64,000 bases of DNA, taken from assembly GCA_022827885.1 (NCBI GenBank), contig JAJEIP010000066.1, positions 78,292 through 142,291 of the forward strand. The letters run 5' to 3'. A model generated the notes under the pieces. The model was not told the DNA's origin and searched no databases. It worked only from the letters and a program-made list of their open reading frames with translations. Shown one piece after another: positions 27,536-36,371 of the stretch; position 1 is the stretch's first letter; each line of letters begins with the position of its first letter. The position numbers and the translations under genes are program-made. The stretch comes from Candidatus Poribacteria bacterium. GTDB taxonomy: Bacteria > Poribacteria > WGA-4E > WGA-3G.

Positions 27536-29020
27536 ATGTTAATAACCCTAATTCAGAAAGAGATAATGCATCATATCCTGAGTGCCCGGTTTGTCGCGCT
27601 CCTGCTGATGTGTGTCCTGCTCATCCCGCTCAATTTGCATATTAATTACCACCATTATCTCAAACGCCAAATCGACTATCAAGAACAAGAAATTCTCAAA
27701 GACGAAAACGCTCCCGAAGACGAGAGCAGGGAAGAACCTACAGGTATGAGTTTTAAATTTACGACAAAGACGACAGATACAAATTTTGAAGTTTCCAAAC
27801 TGCTTCTTAAACCGACCCCTTTAAGTGTGTTTGCGACGGGTTTAGAATCCGCGCTGCCGAGTTATCTGGGTATGACACGCAACGGAATAACGCGCGGAGA
27901 AGCAGCACTCTCTACCGCGCCAATAGCGTTTCTTTTGGGACATCTCGACTTTGTGTTTGTCGTTAGCACCGTCTTTAGTCTGCTGGCGCTCCTGTTTACA
28001 TTTGATGCCGTCGCAGGCGAAAGAGAAGCAGGGACTCTTCGGATAACGCTCGCCAACGCACTGCCACGCGATATCTTTTTGTGGAGCAAACTCATCGGCT
28101 GATACCTCGTTTTCATCCTTCCGTTCTTAATCTCGTTAATCATCGGCTTACTCGTGTTGGTCTCGCAGGGGTTCCCGTTGGCTGAATCGGATATCTTTCC
28201 GCGCGTCCTTTGTCTTGTTCTCGCTTCATTGCTCTACATCGCTGTCTTTTTTGCGATAGGGGCGATGATCTCGATTTATTTCGACAGTTCCAAGACAGCA
28301 CTCATTGTCGCCTTTACCATCTGGGTGTTCGTTGTTCTCATCTTACCGCGTGTGGGGTTCCTTGCGGCGCAAATCGTCGCACCGACTTCAACAGCGCAGA
28401 GCGTCTACAGGGAAAAAACAGCGAGGCGATCAGAATTGCGGGCAGGCCTTGAAGCCGAAAGAGGTAAAATTATGGGTGAAGTGATAACGGAAATGATGCG
28501 GAAATCCAACATCACGCCGGGAGAGAAACCGGGAACTTCCGTTTTTACAATAGGTCCGGAACACATCGAGAGAATGGATGAAAAAATGGCACCGCTTGAA
28601 GAAGAGGCGCGGTTAAAATACCGAGACCTCGCGGCGCGCCTCGATAGACGTTACCAGCGAGAGAGGAAACACCAAGATACAATCGGTGTCAACTTTTCCC
28701 GAATCACCCCTACGGCTTCCTTTATTTTTCTCGCAACGGATGCCACGCAAACGGGTCAAGCGAAAAAAAATACCTATTTTCAAACAGGAACTCGCTACTA
28801 CGAAACGCTGGATGCGGAAATATTCAGCAAAATGTCAGAGGACCCAGGGGCGCATGTCCATAAAGAAGAAATCCCGGACCCGATGCCACCCCCGTCGCTC
28901 GCGGAACCGACCTTGGCAGAGACGCTCCAACACGCCGCTTTGGATGTGCTACTGCTCTGTTTTTTCGCAATCGTGCTAACAACCGTGGCGTTTCTCAAAT
29001 TCTTCCGCATGGATATTTAA
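27536..29020 (+). pseudogene. ABC-2 type permease interrupted by an in-frame TGA
   Basis: ATG 27536, with GGAGAC at 9 nt, opens a frame that stops at TGA 28100-28102, then continues in the same frame without further defects to 29020 (495 codons including that TGA). At the same place the downstream paralogue has GGA (LIGGYVVFV); here it is TGA (LIG-stop-YLVFI), a single G-to-T change. The protein has an N-terminal membrane helix (VALLLMCVLLIPL), an extracytoplasmic loop, a block of helices from LFTFDAVAGEREAGTLRITL and a long C-terminal loop. It is a recent pseudogene or a sequencing error. No SECIS-like hairpin follows. Confidence 0.8.
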
Positions 29021-29165
29021 ACGGAAAACGTTTATGTTAGTAGATGTGCCGGTTTTCGCAAATATAGGTGAACAAAAATGAGACATCTGTTTTTCCAACT
29101 TCTGTTATTTGTTCTGATACTTATCACAGCAAAATACACTTTGCGTAAATCCTGTTAAAATCTTA

Positions 29166-29212
29166 TTTTTTTCAGATTATGCAAGTTTTTCCTCTAAAAT
29201 TGTGTCTTAAGT
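29166..29212 (+). promoter_or_regulatory. Conserved upstream element, copy F
   Basis: CAGATTATGCA (TGCA at 29180-29183), 18 nt, GTGTCTTAAG (from 29202), before the second permease gene. Confidence 0.6.
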
Positions 29213-29255
29213 AATTGAAGCGTATCGTATCCGATTTGGAAATGGAGACCCTTTA

Positions 29256-30680
29256 ATGTTAATAACCTTGATTCAAAAAGAGATGATGCATCATATCCTG
29301 AGCGTCCGGTTTGTCGCGCTCCTTTTGATGTGTGTGTTGCTCATACCGCTCACGCTTTCTATCAATTATCGACACTATCGGCAGAATCAGGTAGACTATC
29401 AGGAGGCGGTCAAACGCGCGAGGGCTGAAGCGAAAGAGGATCCGCCAAATGCACAGGATCCAGATAAGGAGGTTTCCAAACTTTATCTTAACCCAACACC
29501 GTTGAGCGTCTTCGCGAACGGATTAGAGGAAGCACTCCCCACATACCTTGGAATGACCCGTAATGGCGTCCGACGCGGTTCAACAACACTCGCGGAGGCA
29601 CCCCTCTCTTATGCTTTAGGACATCTTGACTTTCTCTTTGTCGTCAGCACTGTCTTCAGTCTGCTCGCGTTACTGTTTACCTTTGATGCCGTTGCCGGGG
29701 AACGGGAAGCCGGGACGCTGCGAATTACTTTGGCAAATGCATTACCGCGTGACCTCTTTCTATGGAGCAAATTAATCGGTGGATACGTCGTCTTTGTCAT
29801 CCCGTTCTTAGTCGCATTTCTATTCGGTTTACTCGTGCTTGTCTGGCAAGGGTTCCCCTTGGGTGAGTCTGATATTTTTCCACGAGTGCTCAGCCTAACT
29901 GGAGCCTCAATGCTCTATATTGCGGTGTTTTTTTCGATAGGGACGGTGATCTCTACCTATCTGGACGATTCCAAAACAGCTCTCATCGTCGCTTTTACGG
30001 TCTGGGTGTTCGCTGTGTTGATTGCACCACGCGCTGGTTTTGTTACCGCGAAACTCGTCTCACCCACTCGAACAGTCCAGAGCGTCTATATGGAGAAGAC
30101 AGCAGTTCGTAACAATCTCAAGGTAGAGAAGGATGAGAAGATTACAAAAAAGATTATCGACGCCACAGGCGGCCGCCTTGAGATCAAACCCGATGGCGAG
30201 GATAATTTGCAAGAACTCCGCGAACCTATTGAGACGGAATATCGACTGAAATTCGAGGATCAAGCGAACAAGATTGATAGAGCATATCAACGCGAAAAGG
30301 CGAGACAAGAGTCCATGGGCGAGACGCTTTCCCGAATCACACCGACATCTTCCTTAACTTTTCTCGTCATGAACTTAACGCAGACAGGAAAGTTAAGAAG
30401 GGATACCTACTTCCAAACCGGTGAATCCTATTATGCACAACTCAATACAAACTATTTCACGCATATTTCAGATGATCCCTTTGCACAAATGATGCAAATG
30501 GTATCTCGTATGAATCCATCTCAGTCAAATGACGAAAAAATTGATCCACCGCCAAACTTGGTCGTAACTCCTTTAGGCGAAACACTGCGGCGGTCTGTAG
30601 TGGATATTTTGCTGCTCTGCTTCTTTGCGGTAGCATTAATAACCGTGGCGTTTCTAAAATTCTTTGGATTGGATATTTGA
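29256..30680 (+). CDS. ABC-2 type transporter permease
   Basis: 474 residues, about six membrane helices: one at 17-37 (VALLLMCVLLIPLTLSI), then a group beginning with ALGHLDFLFVVSTVFSLLAL, and one at the C-terminus (ILLLCFFAVALITVAFLKFF). Between them are two large hydrophilic loops, as in ABC-2 permeases of the DUF3526/GldG-like type. The family exports substrates or lipids using an ATPase partner; no ATPase gene is nearby, so the partner must be elsewhere. It is a tandem duplicate of the interrupted gene upstream, with the same leader element and the same MLITLIQKE start. Confidence 0.85.
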   Translation: MLITLIQKEMMHHILSVRFVALLLMCVLLIPLTLSINYRHYRQNQVDYQEAVKRARAEAKEDPPNAQDPDKEVSKLYLNPTPLSVFANGLEEALPTYLGMTRNGVRRGSTTLAEAPLSYALGHLDFLFVVSTVFSLLALLFTFDAVAGEREAGTLRITLANALPRDLFLWSKLIGGYVVFVIPFLVAFLFGLLVLVWQGFPLGESDIFPRVLSLTGASMLYIAVFFSIGTVISTYLDDSKTALIVAFTVWVFAVLIAPRAGFVTAKLVSPTRTVQSVYMEKTAVRNNLKVEKDEKITKKIIDATGGRLEIKPDGEDNLQELREPIETEYRLKFEDQANKIDRAYQREKARQESMGETLSRITPTSSLTFLVMNLTQTGKLRRDTYFQTGESYYAQLNTNYFTHISDDPFAQMMQMVSRMNPSQSNDEKIDPPPNLVVTPLGETLRRSVVDILLLCFFAVALITVAFLKFFGLDI

Positions 30681-30818
30681 GGAGAAAAGGTTTCATTCTT
30701 CGGCGGCATTTTGTAGCGTAGACTGTTCGTCTGCATCCTTGCATGCATAATCTAACAGATTCCGCTGCAAGTGGCAACTTGCGTAATGTTCTACGAGTTG
30801 TCCTAAGGAAGCAGTTTT

Positions 30819-31562
30819 ATGAAATTGATAATTGTTGGGCTGAGTGTTTTTCTCTTTACCTCCTCTGTATGGGCAGGTAAGTTTTTGGAGAAATTTGATC
30901 GTGGAGATTTAGAGGTGTGGCAAGAATTGATGTGGCTTGATTTGGATATCGGGCAAACTTCTTGGGAAGTCATTGATGGTGCGCTTGAAGGTGCCACGCG
31001 TTCAGCACTGATCCGTTTACTCACGATGGGTGATGAGAGATGGTCGAATTATGACTTTGAATTTGATGTCAAGCCGCTCAAAAAACACGATCACGGTAAT
31101 ATTACGATTGCAGCACGGATTAAGGGAAATCGGACAATCGTTTGTATAATTGGTGACGGTCCCCAATTTGTTAAAGTGGGAGAAGCAATCCCACCTGTGC
31201 CTGAATCAATGGCGACATGTATGGGTGGGAATTTTCATAATCGTAACGGAATGCGGATTCTCGCGCAGGAACCGAGTCCACTTTTGAAATTGAATAGGTG
31301 GTCGAATCTGAAAATGAGCGTTCATGGCGATAATCTGACTTTCTGGATTAACGGGAAGACGGTTTTGGGACCGGTAGTTATGCAGCTGAAGGAAGGCACA
31401 CCGCCTCTTTCCACAGGTAAAATCGGCGTCGGTCTCGCAAGTTATATAGCGAGATTTGACAACCTTGCTATTACCGGTGGTAGTATCAGAGATAACGGAG
31501 GATTCTCTGTATCGCCACGCGCGAAACTCACAACGACGTGGGCAAGCCTAAAGCAGTTCTAA
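30819..31562 (+). CDS. Secreted ConA-like (DUF1080-type) protein (1)
   Basis: 247 residues. Signal peptide 1-19 (LIIVGLSVFLFTSSVWA). The body is a jellyroll of the DUF1080/3-keto-disaccharide-hydrolase or LamG type: FLEKFDRGDLEVWQE, SWEVIDGALEG, YDFEFDVKPLKKHDHGNI, LKLNRWSNLKMSVHGDNL, FWINGKTVLG and ASYIARFDNLAITGG. A sugar-binding or hydrolytic role is possible; no catalytic residue can be named. It ends PRAKLTTTWASLKQF, the shared C-terminal motif. It begins an operon with the next three genes. Confidence 0.85.
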   Translation: MKLIIVGLSVFLFTSSVWAGKFLEKFDRGDLEVWQELMWLDLDIGQTSWEVIDGALEGATRSALIRLLTMGDERWSNYDFEFDVKPLKKHDHGNITIAARIKGNRTIVCIIGDGPQFVKVGEAIPPVPESMATCMGGNFHNRNGMRILAQEPSPLLKLNRWSNLKMSVHGDNLTFWINGKTVLGPVVMQLKEGTPPLSTGKIGVGLASYIARFDNLAITGGSIRDNGGFSVSPRAKLTTTWASLKQF

Positions 31563-31599
31563 GATGCCTTAACGGAGAGGAGAGAAAAAGGAAATCGCC

Positions 31600-32328
31600 A
31601 TGAAATCATTACTGGTTGGTAGTGTTATTTTTCTGTGCACTTTCTCTGCTTGGGCTGACACGTTTCTTGAAACCTTCGATGCGGTCGACATAGAGGGGTG
31701 GCAGGAGCTGATCATGCTTGATGCCGAACCCGGTTCGTGGGAGGTGCTTGATGGCGAACTTCAGGCAATCAGTCGTGGGGGACTCACGCGTTTACTCGTA
31801 ACAGGTAATGAAACGTGGAAAGATTACACGATTACAGTCGATATAAAGCCTCTCAAAAAACACGGTCCGGGAAATATCGCGATTGCAGCGCGGGTTATGG
31901 AAAACTGGGTAGTGTGGTGTGTGATCGGTAACCTACCTATCCTTGAACCTGATTCAAGAGCCATCTGTCAATGCGGCAATTTTCACGACGAGAAGTCTCG
32001 TCTCCTTAAAAGCAAACGCAGTCCATTTTTGAAATTGAATAAATGGTCTACTATGAAGTTAAGTGTTTCTGGCAATATTCTCACTCTCTGGGTTAACGGC
32101 AAGCAAATTTTGGGGGTCATGGAAATTCCAGAGCCTATCGTTGCCCCTGGACTCTTGGAAGAATTTCCTGAATTTCTGACAGGGGGTGCCGGTTTTGGTC
32201 TTACGAATTATACAGCGAGATTCGATAATATTACCATCATCGGCGAGGGAATTCCGGACAAAGGTGGGTTATCTGTGGAGCCGAGAGCCAAACTCACGAC
32301 GATGTGGGCAAGTTTGAAGCAATTTTAG
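31600..32328 (+). CDS. Secreted ConA-like (DUF1080-type) protein (2)
   Basis: 242 residues, paralogue of the preceding gene 37 nt upstream. Signal peptide 1-19 (LLVGSVIFLCTFSAWA). Conserved features: FLETFDAVDIEGWQEL, GSWEVLDGELQA, YTITVDIKPLKKHGPGNI, KLNKWSTMKLSVSGN, LWVNGKQILG, LTNYTARFDNITI. The tail is PRAKLTTMWASLKQF. Two Cys (WCVIGN, ICQCGNF) lie where its paralogues also have one or two, perhaps forming a disulfide. It is probably co-transcribed with the sigma fusion that begins 46 nt further on. Confidence 0.85.
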   Translation: MKSLLVGSVIFLCTFSAWADTFLETFDAVDIEGWQELIMLDAEPGSWEVLDGELQAISRGGLTRLLVTGNETWKDYTITVDIKPLKKHGPGNIAIAARVMENWVVWCVIGNLPILEPDSRAICQCGNFHDEKSRLLKSKRSPFLKLNKWSTMKLSVSGNILTLWVNGKQILGVMEIPEPIVAPGLLEEFPEFLTGGAGFGLTNYTARFDNITIIGEGIPDKGGLSVEPRAKLTTMWASLKQF

Positions 32329-32374
32329 AAAAATCGCGCAGCCGAGATGAAAAATTAAATCATGGAGAATCCTA

Positions 32375-35311
32375 ATGGAAAGAGAAAATGATGTTCAACT
32401 GATTCGTAGCACCTTGTCAGGCAACGACGCCGCATTCAGCATCTTGGTTCAGAAATACCAAAAAAGCGTTCATGCCTTGGTATGGCGGAAGATTGGTGAT
32501 TTCCACTATGCCGAAGAGATTACACAAGACACCTTCCTCCGAGCATACAAGAAACTCTCGACGCTCAAGAATCACAATCAGTTTGCTGGCTGGCTCTACG
32601 TTATTGCCAACCGGCTTTGCCTGAATTGGATACGGAAGAAGAAACCCACGATGCAATCGCTGGAGGGAACATCCACGGAAGAAATAGAAAAATTCTCCTA
32701 TACCCGTTATGTATCCGAGCAGCGAGAGACAGAAGCCACTGACCAACGTAGTGAAATCGTCGAAAAACTGCTCGCCAGACTGCCAGAGAGTGAACGCACC
32801 GTCTTCACGCTCTACTATCTCGGCGAAATGACATCAAAGGAAATTGGTAAATTCTTGGGTGTGTCTGTGAAGACGGTTCACAGTCGATTGCACCGAGCAC
32901 GAAAACGTTTGCAAGAGAAAGATGAACTCTTGGTTCAAGAGGTCCTGGGTGGTGTCCAATTACCCACCTGTCTCATTGAGAATATCATGCAGCAGGTCGC
33001 TGACCTGAAACCGACACCGCCTCCTGCTGGAAAACCGCTACTCCCCTGGGCGGCTTTTGGCACGAGTGTCATCGTGGGGCTGTTGCTGCTGGGTGTGAGC
33101 AATCAATACATTGCCCGTTTTCAAAAGCCCTACAGTTTTGAGGCACAATCTGAATCCACGATTGCGATTATTGACGCGCTTATTGTGCTTGATGTCGATT
33201 CAAAGCCCGCTGTCCGGCGTCAGGTCGGGCGTGCCGTTCCTTCGAGTGAAAACAGGGGTATCGGTCAACAAGTGACCAAGACGGTTTTAGCATCCAATAC
33301 ACAGGAGAATTCCGCGAAGTTCAATAATTCACAATGGACACGAACCAACCGACCCCACGGTGGTAATGTATTTGACCTTTTTGTTGCAGCCGAAAAAACC
33401 CTCTACGCCGCGGCACCGACAGGCATATATCGACTGCCACCGGAGGCGACCACATGGACCCTCGTCAACACGAATATACCCACCGGAATGCACCGGATGC
33501 CGATGACTGAACATAGCGACACCCTCTATATCGTCTCCACCGATGCAATATTTACCTCAACCGATAATGGCGAAACGTGGAATGTCTTTTGCTCCCGACC
33601 CAAAGGACACGCTGTTGGACTTATCGTCATGAATGAAACAGATGTGCATAACCCACAACCCCGGCCCGTGATGTATCTCGCCCTTCAATTTCAAGGCATT
33701 TTTCGATCTACAGATGCTGGTGTTCAGTGGAATCTCTTGGAGAATGGATTCGCAGACGAAGATGTTTACGCAGTCGCTGCGGTTGAAAACATACTGTTTG
33801 CTGGCACAAGCAAGGGACTCTACCGTCTCAATTCAGATGAATGGGAGCGATTACCGGTTCAGCCGTCCCAACAAGCCATCTTATCTCTAACCGTTTTTGA
33901 AAATAATCTCTATGTTGTGGCGGGACCTGCGCCGGCGAAATGGAACTTTCTCGAATCAAGTGAAAATATTGCGGTCCAGATGCATATCGTGGGCCTTCCA
34001 AATTCAGAGAGGATTTTCCACTCCATTGACTTAGGAGCGTCATGGACTGAGATAACGTCCGAAGATAAATCTCCGTTTAGGAGGACAGCCCTTGGTGCGG
34101 TAATTCTGACGGGCACCGGTGAAACGTTTTTACCACAAGGCGTTGTAAGGGCAGACAAAAATACTTTTTACAAGGGCGGCTCCTATGGTATTCATCGCAC
34201 AACCGATGGCGGCGAATCCTGGCAGCCATTTATGGACGGGATAATGGAAACGACAATACAGGATCTCGTCGCAATTAACAATAGACTTTATGCACGGACC
34301 GATAAGGGACTCGTTCAGTCAGTTGATGGGGGCGAGGTGTGGGAAGCCGTTGAAATTGATTCCGATACGCACACGCTTGAAGGAATAGAAGAAGAGGTTT
34401 CGCATACGCACACGCCTGAAGGGATAGAAGAAGAGGTTTCGCAGCTTCGTTTTTCTCTCGCTTCACAGTTAGAAACTGCTGGAGACGTTCTTTATGGAAT
34501 CGCTCCCGAAAAAGACAACCTACGCCTTTTTCAATTATCTGTAGGCGACAACACATTTGTCCCGGTTCAAAGGGTACCCATTTTTGAACCAAAATTCTCG
34601 TCTATTGACTTGAAGGCGCGGACAGAGGAGCTCGAACAGATACTTTTGTCTGATGATAGGGAAGAAATCGGGGACTTTCCAGAAGTAGTAGCCTCCTTAG
34701 TTACAGACCTTACCGGAGTTGGTGGGTTCGCAGTCAGCGGGCAAACCTTCTATGCCGAATGGAAGCATCGGCTCTTCAGGTGGAAACCCGGCGACTCGGA
34801 ATGGACAGATACCGGGTTAATAGATACCAATGGATCCCGTAACGACAGATTTGATAGCGGTTTCAAGTTAGCCGCTTCAGGGGAGACCGTCTACGTCGGG
34901 AAACGGGACGGCAAGTTGTTCCAGTCCCTTGACGAAGGAAACAGCTGGAAAGATGTCACACCGATCCTTCCGCTTCGCTTTACCGGTTTCAAGGAAATTA
35001 TTTTTGCGGGATCAACGGTTTACGTCGCAACGGATGAGGGGGTCTTGACTTCACAGAATGGAGAACACTGGCGGGTGCTCACCGATGAAATGGGGACGCG
35101 TCCGGTTATAGATAGACTCACTGTCGATCATACCGACGTTTATGGTGCCGGTAGTGCCGGGGTCTATCGTTTGGAGGATCGTGGAAGATGGCATCAGATT
35201 TCCCCGAGTGTTCCTGATGAGATTCGCTCTCTTGTCGCCAGCAACGACAAACTTTACATTGCTACCCAACACGGCAGGATGTTTCACATCCCCTTTGAAG
35301 AACTACAGTAG
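32375..35311 (+). CDS. ECF sigma factor - TM - BNR/Ycf48-like propeller fusion (2)
   Basis: 978 residues. Sigma region 2 (HYAEEITQDTFLRAYKKLS) and region 4 (LPESERTVFTLYYLGEMT) at the N-terminus; membrane helix at ~222-242 (AAFGTSVIVGLLLLGVS); linker QKPYSFEAQSESTIAIID. The outer part has Asp-box blades: STDNGETWNVF, STDAGVQWNLL, SIDLGASWTEI, TTDGGESWQPF, SLDEGNSWKDV. It is the closest paralogue of the fusion at 24170 and shares its last ~200 residues. It contains a tandem 13-residue duplication (THTLEGIEEEVSH, THTPEGIEEEVSQ) encoded at 34367-34444. It lies inside an operon of secreted ConA-like proteins, plausible targets or ligands. Confidence 0.88.
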   Translation: MERENDVQLIRSTLSGNDAAFSILVQKYQKSVHALVWRKIGDFHYAEEITQDTFLRAYKKLSTLKNHNQFAGWLYVIANRLCLNWIRKKKPTMQSLEGTSTEEIEKFSYTRYVSEQRETEATDQRSEIVEKLLARLPESERTVFTLYYLGEMTSKEIGKFLGVSVKTVHSRLHRARKRLQEKDELLVQEVLGGVQLPTCLIENIMQQVADLKPTPPPAGKPLLPWAAFGTSVIVGLLLLGVSNQYIARFQKPYSFEAQSESTIAIIDALIVLDVDSKPAVRRQVGRAVPSSENRGIGQQVTKTVLASNTQENSAKFNNSQWTRTNRPHGGNVFDLFVAAEKTLYAAAPTGIYRLPPEATTWTLVNTNIPTGMHRMPMTEHSDTLYIVSTDAIFTSTDNGETWNVFCSRPKGHAVGLIVMNETDVHNPQPRPVMYLALQFQGIFRSTDAGVQWNLLENGFADEDVYAVAAVENILFAGTSKGLYRLNSDEWERLPVQPSQQAILSLTVFENNLYVVAGPAPAKWNFLESSENIAVQMHIVGLPNSERIFHSIDLGASWTEITSEDKSPFRRTALGAVILTGTGETFLPQGVVRADKNTFYKGGSYGIHRTTDGGESWQPFMDGIMETTIQDLVAINNRLYARTDKGLVQSVDGGEVWEAVEIDSDTHTLEGIEEEVSHTHTPEGIEEEVSQLRFSLASQLETAGDVLYGIAPEKDNLRLFQLSVGDNTFVPVQRVPIFEPKFSSIDLKARTEELEQILLSDDREEIGDFPEVVASLVTDLTGVGGFAVSGQTFYAEWKHRLFRWKPGDSEWTDTGLIDTNGSRNDRFDSGFKLAASGETVYVGKRDGKLFQSLDEGNSWKDVTPILPLRFTGFKEIIFAGSTVYVATDEGVLTSQNGEHWRVLTDEMGTRPVIDRLTVDHTDVYGAGSAGVYRLEDRGRWHQISPSVPDEIRSLVASNDKLYIATQHGRMFHIPFEELQ
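34367..34444 (+). repeat. 39-bp tandem duplication within the sigma-BNR gene
   Basis: Two 39-bp units beginning ACGCACACGC, in frame, giving two copies of THTxEGIEEEVS in a loop between blades. The units differ at very few positions, so the duplication is recent. Confidence 0.75.
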
Positions 35312-35368
35312 GGGCGGTTTCCGAAACCCAAAATTCACTTTCTAATCATAGACTGAAGGAGACGCATA

Positions 35369-36136
35369 ATGAAATGTATATGTATTGTCACTGTCCTTTT
35401 CCTCTTGCCCTTTTCCGGCTGGTCAGGCACATTTCTGGAAACCTTTGATGGCAAGAAATTGGACGGATGGCAGGAGCTTGTCCAGTTGAAGGAAGCCCCT
35501 GGTTCTTGGGAAATCGTTGATAATGAACTCCACGCCGTAAGTCCTGATCCGGCTAGACGTTTACTCACAACGGGTGATGAAACGTGGGAGGATTATACTA
35601 TAGAATTTGATGTCAAGCCCCTGAAAAAACACGGTATCGGGGCTATCGTGATTGCCGCGCGCGTGAACGGAACTTGGGTAATCTCCTGTCGGGTTGCTGA
35701 TCCGGTAGTACTGGTTGAGGGTGAGGGCGTCCCTGGAGGAGAACGGGTATATTGCGACTATGGCAATTTGCACGATGTAATATTTGTAGGCCTTCATATT
35801 GAACCTCACCCACTGTTAAGGTTGAATAAGTGGGCACATCTAAAGTTAAGCGTTCAGGACAACATCGTTACCTTCTGGATCAATGAAAAGCAGGTGATGG
35901 AACCCACGGAACTTCTGGACCTCAAGGGGGCTGAACATGAGGAATTCAATTTTGATGAATTTCCCGACTTCTTGACAGGCGGTGTAGGTTTCGGTCTTGC
36001 GAATTACACAGCACTCTTTGATAATATCAATGTCACCGGCGATACCATTCCGAATAGCGGTGGGTTCGCCGTAACGCCCCAAGGCAAACTCACGACGACG
36101 TGGGGAAACTTAAAACTGACTGCCGCCCGCCGATAG
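35369..36136 (+). CDS. Secreted ConA-like (DUF1080-type) protein (3)
   Basis: 255 residues, paralogue of the genes at 30819 and 31600. Signal peptide 1-20 (CIVTVLFLLPFSGWSG). Conserved segments: FLETFDGKKLDGWQEL, GSWEIVDNELHA, YTIEFDVKPLKKHGIGA, RLNKWAHLKLSVQDN, FWINEKQVM, LANYTALFDNINVTG. The tail FAVTPQGKLTTTWGNLKLT carries the shared motif, with six extra residues. AAGGAGA lies before the ATG. It follows the sigma-BNR gene by 57 nt, probably in the same operon. Confidence 0.85.
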   Translation: MKCICIVTVLFLLPFSGWSGTFLETFDGKKLDGWQELVQLKEAPGSWEIVDNELHAVSPDPARRLLTTGDETWEDYTIEFDVKPLKKHGIGAIVIAARVNGTWVISCRVADPVVLVEGEGVPGGERVYCDYGNLHDVIFVGLHIEPHPLLRLNKWAHLKLSVQDNIVTFWINEKQVMEPTELLDLKGAEHEEFNFDEFPDFLTGGVGFGLANYTALFDNINVTGDTIPNSGGFAVTPQGKLTTTWGNLKLTAARR

Positions 36137-36141
36137 TCCTC

Positions 36142-36258
36142 TTCTGTGGAAGCGATCTCCCGGAATTACAAACCCTCCGCTGTGGAAAAGGTTTCCACCC
36201 CCGATGCCCTATTGCCTCTTTGGGGCTGACCTCTCGACTGTTGACCGCTGATTGCTAT
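36142..36258. repeat. Dispersed boxes and heptamer tract
   Basis: A copy of the 28-bp box (TCTGTGGAAGCGATCTCCCG), a second degenerate copy at 36176-36205 (CTGTGGAAAAGGTTTCCACC), then heptamers at 36238-36258 (CTGTTGA, CCGCTGA, TTGCTAT). No gene in this gap. Confidence 0.4.
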
Positions 36259-36371
36259 CCTATTTCCGTTTTTCCTGCAAAAAATATAAAGATGTGGTAG
36301 AATAGAGATACATTCTGGGCACCAATACGACCCGAAGGACGGTCTAAAATCACACCACAACTACCGAAACT

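Noticed and set aside
28100..28102. TGA in the first permease as a second selenocysteine codon
   Set aside because: The paralogue has Gly at this place inside a membrane helix, no Cys or thiol context is nearby, and no SECIS-like hairpin follows.
30720..30760. Eighth copy of the upstream element, on the minus strand (AGATTATGCA)
   Set aside because: The first box is perfect, but no GTGTC or GCGTC box occurs 18-19 nt downstream, and it points into the end of the permease gene.
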